DNA of 64,000 bases from Atrina japonica. Its lineage: Eukaryota; Mollusca; Bivalvia; Pterioida; Pinnidae. The position numbers were made by a program, and so were the translations under genes. Each line of letters opens with the position of its first letter. The stretch's first letter is position 1. The notes below the pieces were generated by a model. The model did no database searches. It was not told where the DNA came from and saw only the letters and a list, made by a program, of their open reading frames with translations. Below are positions 13,661-26,617 of this stretch, one piece after another. Where the stretch lies: NCBI GenBank assembly GCA_030159075.1, contig BROG01000004.1:4138001-4202000 (forward strand), read 5' to 3'.

Positions 13661-16600
13661 GTGTGTGTGTTCTTAAAAAAAATCCACTGGATGAAAATAT
13701 AGAAATGAAATAAAATATTAATTTTCTAAGTTTATGTAACATTTTATTGTTTCAATCCATATAAAACAAGGTTATTAACTGCATGTTGACCTTTTTGTGC
13801 ATTTTTTTATCAATCCAGGAGTGTTTATATGCCTATATTTTTCATATTTGTTGCTCTAATATTGAGGCAACCTTAAACTTTGTTTTTAAATTTTTAGCTC
13901 CAGTTTCTTTTCGATAGAATTTACAAAAAGGAGACTGCCCACAAGAATTGTCCATAAGTTAAAATCTAGAGTCCAACACCCGTGACCTGATCGTCAGACA
14001 AACACCTATACAGTTCTTTAATTTATAGGTGTTTATCCGACAATCGGGTGTTTGACTCTCGACTTTAATTTACAGATAAAATTTCCAGTTCCGACTGTGG
14101 TTAATCCCTTTGGGGATTCTGTCGCGGTCGTTTTATTGTGTTCCCCCACGATAATCCCTAAAGGAATTAGGTTGTGGTCTGCTTGTCCTCCTCGTCGAAC
14201 ACTATGCCGAACTTTCTGCCCCGATTTTACCACTTAAAAATCGCTGAAATTAAAATCGAAATCGGGGCAGAAAGTTCGGCCTAGTCGAATACTAGCCATA
14301 ACTCTGTTCCAGTATTCCTTTAACCAAGATCGTTTAAACTTAGTAGTGTCTAATGATGCTTCTGTTGAAATCGACCGAGAAAAAAAATGCCATTGTGTGT
14401 GTGTTAGGAAAATTTCAAGTCGAAAACATGAGAGCAATACAACGTGGTTTTATACAGTAATCCACGTGCATTAGATGCTCTAGTTAATCGAAACTGAATA
14501 ACCAAATTGGTTGCTGTTAAGCGCATAACCGACCATGATTTCGATAATGTAATTTCACAGTGAAAACGGACAAACTTTTGATTTCCGGTTCGGGGAAAAA
14601 AACTGGTCGCAATGTGGCGACTGAATGAGGATAAACACTCGCCAAAATCTAAAAAATGGTCGCATTTGCGAGTGATTTGGTCGCATTGTAGAGCGCTGCA
14701 AACCATCAGGCTTCAGCCTACAGGACTTCATTTTTAACCCAATAAGCCATCAATCTTCAATTTTAAGCTAACAAGCCATCTGTCTTCAGTGAACAGGGCT
14801 TCATTCTTAAGCCAACAATCCATCATTTTTAATTCAACAGGCCATCAGTCTTAAACCAACAAGCCCATCTGTTTTAAGCTTACAGGACACCATTTTTTAG
14901 TCCAATCCTCTAGTTTTTTATCATGCCAAAAGCTTCACAAATGGAAAGTATCTATCCTATCTGTGATAAATCATTCACCCCTGAAGATAAGTAATTAATT
15001 TACAGAAGAGTCCATTGTTTTTCAGGGGTTGATGAGTTGAATTTAAGCTGAGTTTGTCACTGAGATGTGATTAAGCCATATTATTATGTTGATATTGCTG
15101 AAGCTCAATGTGTACACATCAAAATGATAAACTTTCAAAATCTGACAGGGGATCACTTATTTAGATCACGATTTCAGTATGTAAATTCAAATAAAGCCTA
15201 AGGATTCCAAACACACCTGTTTCCTGAATTCTTTCTCCGATTCCAGAGCAGCAGTCAAGTTCTGGATATCTTTTTCATAAGAGTCATGAGCTGCTTTTGT
15301 ATTACTATATTTTGTGGTTAGTTCACCGATTTCTGTTTCCAATTTTTCCTAAAACAAAGAAGAATATTATCTTCTTTCATCTTTATATATATATATATAA
15401 TACCTGCACATTCCATTTTATTGTCTTTTTAAAGAAATTTGATATTTCCCTACATGCATATCTAAAACGTTTTGTTTTTAAAATTCTGAAACTGTCAACA
15501 GGTAACATGTGATATTTTATTACATGCATGTGTTATCACACAGTTATGATACAGAGTTCAATACGTCTATACAATACACAACACTGCAGTTGGATACTGA
15601 TATTCCACTGGAACTACTTTTCTAAATGCAATTCTACTCATCAAAAATATTTGATGACATCAATTTCATTCAATCATAATATCCGATGTTTGGGATGAGT
15701 ATATATTCCCGTGGTATGAACATATGGTATCAACCCAAGCTATTCTGTCGTTGAATCATTCCGCTACAACAATCTTGTGTAGTCTGATGATACGGATATC
15801 CTAATCTTTAACTTCATGTCATCAATTTGCACTTTGGTGAAAAAATTTCAAATCAATTCCGAGCATAGCAAAGGTTTTCATTGTTTATACAAAAAAAAAA
15901 ATTAATAACTGAATTAGTGTCACCTTTTCTTTCAGATATTTTTCAGCATTAGATTTGTTCTCAGCTAAATCTTGATCTAGTTTAACCATCTGTGTATTCA
16001 TTGCATTCCTAACCTGTGAAAAAAAAGAAAAGAAATAGAACTCTGAGGGAAAATAAGGATACAGACATGATAAATGTCATATTCAGCAAATACCTAGCAT
16101 TACAGGTGCCCTTATCAGGTAGATCGATGAAAATTTTTTTGTTTGTATGTTCTTGATAATTACTTGACAAATTGAATGTAACTATAGTCTTATCTATATA
16201 TCCTGGCTGGTGGAGTCTCGTGAACCCTTTCCTGACCTGGACTAGTTTAAGTTTTAGGTAATAAAGCATAATGATATCAAAATTACACTGACAAGAGTAA
16301 ACCTTCCTACTTGTCACCATACATACGAGGGTATCCAGTGAGAAATAAAATGTTTTCCCCCTGAAGCTGTCATATAACCAGAAAGTGAGCAAAGGTTACT
16401 CTGCCTCTCCATGTTATGTGAAGTGAAATATGCACTGACACAAAAAAATATAGATCATCAAAACCTTGCTGTGCGGCATACGGCATACAAAAACTCAGTG
16501 TATTTTAGGTGCTAAAGGCTCTTTTGTTTCGTTGTCCATCTTATCTGAGAATGTAATTTTCAAAATAATACAATAAATAATGTTTATCAGTTAATAGAAA

Positions 16601-19600
16601 TATTTTAAATTAAAAAATAATCAATATCTGTAAATTATGTGTGACATTGACCTTTGACAAATGTTTGACACTGAATAAGACAATGTACAGATTGTACATG
16701 TTGATAAGAACTATAATATGCTGACTAAAGGCAAACTCAAATGTCATACAAAATTATTCATATCAATACAACCAATCACCATAGCAACACAAACCTCACT
16801 AAGCTCATCAAATGAGTTGTTGAGTTCTTTCTCCCTATTTGTAGCATCTTGTAGATCTTTATCTAATAGATGACATTTCTCTTGGCTGGCTAATAATTCA
16901 GATTTTAAATCTAAAAGTTCACTCTCCAATTTCTCTTTATTTGAGGTCAAAACCTAAAATTAAAAAGGAAAAACCAGATCAGAAAACTAACATGGTTGTG
17001 AATCTGCTACCAAACTGGGATCAGAGGTCACCTGAGCTATGACTGACTATCATTATAGACAAGTACAAAACAATTCTGCATAACCTTCATACATAAAGTT
17101 TAATTACTCAAAAGCATTCTGGTAGAATTTTCATATCACAGTAAAACCTCTGTTTAGAGAACAGTTGCCAGAAAAATAGATTGAAAATCAACTATTCCAT
17201 GCAATGCAAGGAAATAAATATCAAGCAAAAGTACAAAATTAAAGATTGTTGGAGTATTTCTCAAGATAAAAGTCGGGACATACTGCTTAGAGAGAAACTG
17301 CCTGTGGGAATGGAGGTCAATCATAGGAAGACTGTCTGCTAATTCAAGGTTAAAAATACAGAAATTATACATATTGGGGCCAGCAATTTTGTCCATTGTC
17401 TGGTTAAGGGAGGTGTCCATTTATTTAAAACAGATGCTTGTATTCTTATACAGTGGAACTTGTATACAACGACCTCCTTAGGGACACAGGAAATCCAGCC
17501 TTTATAGGGAGGTGGTCTTTATATAGAGGTTGATTTGTACACAAATGGTACTATTGGGGGAATAACAAAAACGGTCTTTGTGACCAGGTGGTCGCTAAAG
17601 CAGGTTTTACTGTATAACAATGTCAATTGGGACCTAGACAAATTGTCCGTAATCAGAGGGTGTCCACTGGATTAAGGTGTCCATTATGGCAGGTATTACT
17701 GTACTTTCCTTGATTTTTAACCTCCATAATAAAATATTTACCTATGTTGAGAAGTCATGTGCAGACAGAGATATAATTCTAATATATATGGACTCATATA
17801 AACATTTAAGTGCACCAATTTCACCATTTAGATCTCACCTTGCTTTGTTCTGCGGATGCCTCAGTTTCTTTAACTTTCTCCTGAATCATATTCTGTAATT
17901 CTGTGGTCTTCATTTCGGACAGTTCTTTCTGCAATACAAATGTACAATTTCATTGGCATTTTATTAATGTTATATAAGAGGTTTAACACTGATTCTGGAG
18001 CTTTTTGATGACTGTTGGTCATCAATATCAAATTTAAACAATAGTTAAAGCATAACAAATACTGAAAATAGAGAAAAATAATCAAACAAAAAATCACATT
18101 AAATTATTTTTACATTTTTGAAAGATATTTAGAAAAGAAACATTTATATTCTTGCCATAAAAATGATGACTTTTTGTTGAAAAACTGTAAAATTAAAAGA
18201 AATTTTGAGAAAAATACAATCATGCAGGGAGGCAAATTTGGTCTGTCTTTTGAACAAGCATTTAAACCATGTCATTTTTTTCTTTCATAAAATTGTATAA
18301 AAAATCAAGAGGCATCTGCTGTCAGCATATCTAAGAAGGGTTAAAGCGGTTAAAACTGAAAACATAAACAGAAGGTAACAAACCTGTTGTTCAAGATTTT
18401 CCTTTTGTTCTGCGACTTCAGCTTTAAGACTCTGTATGTCTGACTCTAAGTCTGTATTAGTCTTTTCGAGTGTAGCGATCTGTTGTGATATGCAGTAGCA
18501 ATTTTCAGTTACATGTAAAATTACAAAAGGTGCTTGCTCCTTGGAATCAAGAAATACATTTATCTGCAAATTGATCTGAGCAAACAAGATTATTTTTGAA
18601 ATGTTAAATGTTTATGGTTTCATTGCAAACTACATTTGCAAGACAAGAGATATTCAGGGCTTCTAGTGAATGGTAAAAATATTGTTTTTCACTGTGTATG
18701 TAATGGTTGGAAGAATGAATGATGCTGGTGATAAGGCCATCATTAAAAAAAATTTGGGGCCTCTGTGGCCGAATGGATAGAGCATTGTGCTTTGAACTAT
18801 GAAGTCTCTCACTTCTGGTCAGCAAAGGCTTGAGCCCCGCTGGAACCTAAGCTGATTTTTGTGAAAAAGTTTGCCAGTTTACTTGTGGAAGGCCAGTAGT
18901 CTCTTCCACTGTTCACTGTACCTGGATACTCTACTCCATCATTAAAAATTGGCTGCCACCATAAAACTGAAAAACTGTTGAGTAAGGCATAAAACATTAT
19001 TCAAAAAACTTCAAAATTAGAAAATTGTTTGTATGGTTTGCCCTGACCAGTAGTATTAAAAGTTGGTCAGCCAGTAGGCAAAATGTTTTTTAATTTTCTT
19101 TTTTCATTTCTACATGTAAATTGGATAAAACTTCAAATTTTCTATAAAAAAAAATAATTGGCAAAACTGCCAAATTTTTGGGGGGTTGGTTTTTTTTAGG
19201 TGGGTCGGTAAACTTATATCAAACAAACTTTTTTTTTCATTTTTGGCCAAAGTTTGAGTGGCAAAATCTTAAAATACTTTTTTAAAACATGATTAAGTTA
19301 GAAATTACTATATGATTGAAATTAATCTATACAAACCTTGGCTTTCAAAGTCTCTTCTCCTTGAGATTTAGAAGTTACAAGTTCCTACCAATGTCAACAA
19401 ATTAAACATTTAATTAAAAGTAACAAATCAACATTAAGTACTATGGCATAAAAAAGTGAAATCTAAATGTTTTATAAAATTGGAAAATTGAGCAGGATTT
19501 ATAAAATATTTCTAAAATAGAAATAGCTGTTAAACCTCAGACATGGAGGACAGGTGGTTCAGCAAATTCAGATATTAACCTACTGACCCCTGCAGCCACA

Positions 19601-22600
19601 TTTCAACTCATCCATTTCAAAGAATAGTGAAGTCCAATGTCAGAATTCAGGGGTGTATATTTAGAATCCAATTTTTGTAATAATTTTACACACAATATTG
19701 ACTTGTTCATACTGGATTATGACAATAGACAATACAATTTATTGATTAGGGAGAGTCTAAATATGACTATAGGGGTTGATAAATTAATGAAGGATACATG
19801 ATTATAAACCTTGTTTTTTATGTTCTTGATCTTAATCTTCATCATTACTGATGCAATGTGAAGTAAGACTGTATTTTGATTGGTTGAAATCCAAAATGCT
19901 CTTAAAACTCACTTAACTGGTCCAATATTTCTCTGTGATCCAGTCACCATTACCATGGTAACATTTTGTATGACTACACAAAGTTTTCAAATTTTGAGAT
20001 TATATAGGCCTAAAGTATCTAAATCTACTGTAGTGTAATGAACATGCATGGATGACATTGTACAGCTTTGATGACAGCATTTGAGAGCTTCATAAAACTT
20101 TTTGATTTCTCTACTGCCTGTAAATCTACAGTAGATCCTAGAAATGCATTTGAGAGTTTCATAAAACTTTTTGATTTCTCTACTGCCTGTAAAGCTAGAG
20201 TAGATCCTAGAAATGCATTTGAGAGTTTCATAAACTTTCAGGTTTATCCACTACCTATATATGTACAGTAGATCTCTACTACATGTACCTATAAATCCAT
20301 GATAGATCCTAGAAATCTATTTGAGAGTTTCCCACTTCTCCACTACCTATTAAAGGGGCATTGGCTATGTTTACCAACAAAAAAAATGATTTCCTTTTAC
20401 TACTTGCATTTGATACAGCTTTATACATTTTGAAATATGCTTTTGTATTTTTAATCATCTGTTCTGTAAAATACCTTTTCTTTTTGTAGTTCTGACTGGA
20501 AAACTTGTAGCTGCGACTGTGACGAATTTAACTCGGATTTTAATGTGTCTTCCTTCTTCTTCATTTCGGCCTGAAGATGTTCCTAAAAACACAAAAATGC
20601 TTAAGTCCATCTTACAATCCTGCTGTACTAATGTTATTTTTGAATTGACCTGTACCTTTTTAGTTTGTTGTCTGTAGTGGTAAGTTATACCTGCGGTTTA
20701 CTGTTAATCCATGATAGTTAGTTCTGCAAAAGATCTACTCTGTGCATAAGGTTAACTGCATAGCTGTTACTAGCACTGTGGAAAGTCTACAACACATTTG
20801 TAATGGCCAAAAAAGTAAAAAAGTTAATGTCTTTTTATTTTTTTACCCTGTGATTTTGATCTTTTGAAAGCAATATACTTTCAGAAATATCACCAGGACC
20901 TAGTTGCGCAACAGGTTGTTAGATTTAACGTGATGTTAACCAATGTTAAACCATTGGGCTAACTGTAGATTAAATTTAACAATGTGTTGTGCAACCGGGT
21001 CCAGTTTTAGTTAAGTTTTTAGTCAAATGTAAAAATCTTAACTTATGAACCCCTGAAAAACAATGGACTCTTCTGTAAATCAATGACTTACACCAGTCCA
21101 AATGTGTCTTTAGGGGTGAATTTGTTATTCATGTTTTAAAATACGGTGCACGGTAGCACTGACAAACACTACGGCAAAAATTTCTTAACACCAAGAATAA
21201 TTTGCAAATAAAAACCTTTCTCCAAAATAAATTAATGATAATGATAATTAAAATAGCAACATAATAATGATGATAAATGATATTGTCTCTAATTGTCCAA
21301 AGGTCAAAATGCTTCCTTACAAAATACACATTGAGAGGTGTTTCTAATGCACTCTCTTTGCTTCCCCTAATTTCAAAAGTTAATGACGTTGAAAACTCAC
21401 AGGGGATTCACGATTCACTGCTAGTTTTTATATATGACATTAAGTTCTGCTGACCGACTTCGATGCACTTGCTGAACTTTACTATTTACATATTTTGTAA
21501 TACAATACATATCGAAACATTTTTCACTGTCTAGAGTTCCTTGTTTAGAAATACAAAACATAAAAACTATATCATATCACTAAATCGGTATTGAAATTAA
21601 CAAATCCATATGATAAATCAGTAACTATTTTTAAGTGCGTCAATATACTCAACAGAGATAGAGGTAGGAGCTAGCATAAGTCAACGTTTCATGTCATTTC
21701 TGTCATTAAAATGCTAATTTAAAATGTGCAGGCATTTGAATAGGGTTACCATGTGACTGTTTTACAAAAACTGACAGGGTATCGGCGATTCCCTTGTCAG
21801 AAATATCTGTTTCATTTTTGACAGGGGAATTGCTGTATCTTACTATATCTTATACAAACACTGACCTTAACTACAAATACTATTTACAAATCCTACTTAC
21901 CATATCCTTCTTGCTAGACTCTTTGAAATGTTTAATTTCTTCCTCTTTCTTTTCTACAGAAGATTTTAGCTGAATAATTGTCTTCTCCAGATCTGACTTT
22001 TCTTCTATTAACTTGACTTTTTCATCCTTTGCTGTATTTATCTGAATGAGAGAGAAGAATAATTAGCTTTGATTACTAAATAGTTCCTAAAAAAATATAA
22101 ATCTCATTTGGACCAAATGACACACACAGAGATAGTAATCAATTACAGCATTTATTATACCTCTCTGGTAGGTATTACTTACTGTAAACAGGGATATTTT
22201 TGCGTGTTGTTAATTACGCAATTTTCCTATGCAAACCATAAGCCTGGGGATATCTTACGTGATGTTCAACCTTCTAGTATGACATACTACCTCTTACAGA
22301 CTTATAACAAGTTATAGGAGTTCCATATATGTTGTAATGTAACATACTACCTCTTACAGACTTATAACAAGTTATAGGAGTTCCATATATGTTGTAATGT
22401 AACATATTACCTCTTACAGACTTATAAACAAGTTATAGGAGTTCCATATATGTTGTAATGTAACATATTACCTCTTACAGACTTATAACAAGGTATAGGA
22501 GTTCCATATATGTTGTAATGTAACATACTACCTCTTACAGACTTATAAAAAGTTATAGGAGTTCCATATATGTTGTAATGTAACATACTACCTCTTACAG

Positions 22601-25600
22601 ACTTATAACAAATTATAGGAGTTCCATATATGTTGTAATGTAACAAATTACCTCTTACAGACTTATAACAAGTTATAGGAGTTCCATATATGTTGTAATG
22701 TAACATATTACCTCTTACAGACTTATAACAAGTTATAGGAGTTCCATATATGTTGTAATGTAACATATTACCTCTTACAGACTTATAACAAGTTATAGGA
22801 GTTCCATATATGTTGTAATGTAACATACTACCTCTTACAGACTTATAACAAGTTATAGGAGTTCCATATATGTTTGTAATGTAACATACTACTACCTCTT
22901 ACAGACTTATAACAAGTTATAGGAGTTCCATATATGTTGTAATGTAACAAATTACCTCTTACAGACTTATAACAAGTTATATAGAGTTCCATATATGTTG
23001 TAATGTAACAAATTACCTCTTACAGACTTATAACAAGTTATAGGAGTTCCATATATGTTGTAATGTAACATATTACCTCTTACAGACTTATAACAAGTTA
23101 TAGGAGTTCCATATATGTTGTAATGTAACATATTACCTCTTACAGACTTACAACAAGTTATAGGAGTTCCATATATATGTTGTAATGTAACATATTACCT
23201 CTTACAGACTTATAACAAGTTATAGGAGTTCCATATATGTTGTAATGTAACATATTTACCTCTTACAGACTTATAACAAGTTATAGGAGTTCCATATATG
23301 TTGTAATGTAACATATTACCTCTTACAGACTTATAACAAGTTATAGGAGTTCCATATATGTTGTAATGTAACATACTACCTCTTACAGACTTATAACAAG
23401 TTATAGGAGTTCCATATATGTTGTAATGTAACATATTACCTCTTATAGACTGATAACAAGTTATAGGAGTTCCATATATGTTGTAATGTAACATACTACC
23501 TCTTACAGACTTATAACAAGTTATAGGAGTTCCATATATGTTGTAATGTAACATACTACCTCTTACAGACTTATAACAAGTTATAGGAGTTCCATATATG
23601 TTGTAATGTAACATATTACCTCTTACAGACTTATAACAAGTTATAGGAGTCCATATATGTTTGTAATGTAACATTACTACCTCTTACAGACTTATAACAA
23701 GTTATAGGAGTTCCATATATGTTGTAATGTAACATATTACCTCTTACAGACTTATAACAAGTTATAGGAGTTCCATATATGTTGTAATGTAACATATTAC
23801 CTCTTACAGACTTATAACAAGTTATAGGAGTTCCATATATGTTGTAATGTAACATACTACCTCTTACAGACTTATAACAAGGTATAGCAGTTCCATATAT
23901 GTTGTAATGTAACATACTACCTCTTACAGACTTATAAAAAGTTATAGGAGTTCCATATATGTTGTAATGTAACAAATTACCTCTTACAGACTTATAACAA
24001 GTTATAGGAGTTCCATATATGTTGTAATGTAACATATTACCTCTTACAGACTTATAACAAGTTATAGGAGTTCCATATATGTTGTAATGTAACATATTAC
24101 CTCTTACAGACTTATAACAAGTTATAGGAGTTCCATATATGTTGTAATGTAACATATTACCTCTTACAGACTTATAACAAGTTATAGGAGTTCCATATAT
24201 GTTGTAATGTAACATACTACCTCTTACAGACTTATAACAAGTTATAGGAGTTCCATATATGTTGTAATGTAACAAATTACCTCTTACAGACTTATAACAA
24301 GTTATAGGAGTTCCATATATGTTGTAATGTAACAAATTACCTCTTACAGACTTATAACAAGTTATAGGAGTTCCATATATGTTGTAATGTAACATATTAC
24401 CTCTTACAGACTTATAACAAGTTATAGGGAGTTCCATATATGTTGTAATGTAACATATTACCTCTTATAGACTTATAACAAGTTATAGGAGTTCCATATA
24501 TGTTGTAATGTAACATATTACCTCTTACAGACTTATAACAAGTTATAGGAGTTCCATATATGTTGTAATGTGACATACTACCTCTTACAGACTTATAACA
24601 AGTTATATGAGTTCTATATATATTTTTAGTGTAACATATTACCTCTTACAGACTTATAACAAGTTATATGAGTTCTATATATATTTTTAGTGTAACATAT
24701 TACCTCTTACAGACTTATAACAAGTTATATGAGTTCTATATATATTTTGTGTGTGACATATTACCTCTTTCTGAAGTTGTTGTTGCAGAGATTTGACCTC
24801 TGATTGATGCTTCTCTATCTCACCTTTCAGTTGGGTGGTTGACTCTTTGTATGAAGACGCAGTCTACAAGTTAAAATCTACATCATTAACCAGATCAGGT
24901 TTTAAAGGCTAGTAGTCCGTCTTTTCGTTAGTCAGAGTTATTTCCCATGTCAGAAGGAATCAATTGTGATGTCATGTCCTACGTGAGACAACAACATTGT
25001 TTTAACACAAACATATGATGTCACACTTGAAAATTTTTCTCATTTTATGCTCAAACAAATGACATAAAAATTGATACCTGCTAAGACGGGTGGTAACTCT
25101 GGATAATGAAAATATCGAGTTCCTCTATTATAACACAAGCAATGAAAATAAATTTACTTATAAAAAAGCAACATGATTACAAGACAATTTAACATGTTCA
25201 ATTGAGTGAAAGTTGAAAAAAGAAATATAAAAATTCATTTCAAAAAACTTTCACATTTTCATCTTACGTATTGTAAAAAAGAAGTTTGTGTATCATATCT
25301 GAGGCTGTCCATCACTTTTATATCAGCATTACCTTCTGTAATTCTTCATCCTTAGATTTGATATTTGATTCTAAATCTTTACATTTTTTCTTCTCCTGAT
25401 CCAACTCCTTGGACAAATCCTTGTTTCTATTCTCCTTTGTGTTATTTTCATCTTTCTGTAATTTTTAAAATATTTATTGACTTAGTTTATTATCGTATGT
25501 TTGGTGGGGTTAAACATGGTAAAAATAACATCAAAATCAAGTTTTTTGTTTGTTTCATTGTTGTTCCAGGTTCCACCACTTTTCACTTACATGGAGATTT

Positions 25601-26578
25601 CACCAGCTTTAGGTGAAATGCCACAACTTTTGACTTATGCTATGAACTGATGCCAGTGCAGTGAGGGTTCTTTTACATGCCACGCCCACCGTGACACGGG
25701 ATCTCGTTTATAAGTAATATCCAATGTAAAGAGGTTTTACCGTATAATTATGATACATACCAGCTGTACTATCTGGCCATTCAACTTCTTGTTTTCACCT
25801 GAGTGCTTTTCCAAATCTTTTTGTAGTTTGGAAACTTCAGTACCATGACTTATCTTGGCCTGCAATAGAAGTTAAAGTGGTTTTAAAGTTACAATAACCG
25901 TTAAAGTATGAAATAAATTTTTCAGTGACTGATGAACAGCAAGATAAGGATCAATACATGCAATATAAACTTGCATCATTTCATGAGAGGTGTACATTTG
26001 GAGGAGCATTAGCTGTGTTTTCCAAAAACAATTATTTCAGTTTCTATTACTTAGATTGATGTACAATAACACGAATAACAAATAAAGAGATATACAATGA
26101 CATAAAAATTCTGAAATTTCTATATGTTTTGTGAAAATAAGGTCAGGTCCAGTGTTGTGTGCATATACAAATAGTAAGGTCGAATTAATCATTTGCAAAC
26201 GAATAATTTCCAATCTGGGTTTCTACAGCAGTTTTCAAAAAATGTGTAGGAATTAAAGAACTTTTATGCCAGTGTATATCTCTTTTTTGTAAGTGTACAC
26301 CAATCTAAGTAAAAAAACAAGAGAGAAAACATCTAATGCCTTTTTAACAATATCAATATTGACCTTGGTGCACTTATAACTCACAGAATTCATATCTTGT
26401 TCAGTCTTTAACAATTTTTTGTTGGTTTCTTCAAGAACTTTCTTGGTTGATGCAAGTTGTTCCTTGGTTTCCTTCATTGCCTGTGTTTCCTTTTCAAGAG
26501 AGCCACTCTGAAAAAAATGAACTCATGAATATCATAAATGTATAAAGGAGTCATCCCAAAGGATCATGTTGACACCTC

Positions 26579-26617
<39 letters not shown>

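Noticed and set aside
18755..18850. Possible tRNA gene (A and B boxes present)
   Set aside because: No complete cloverleaf, and similar heads recur on SINE bodies at 31872, 35925, 45660 and 58556.
22422..24437. Three minus-strand frames with a 20-residue repeat
   Set aside because: Translations of the 60-bp intronic array; no start context, homology or splice support.
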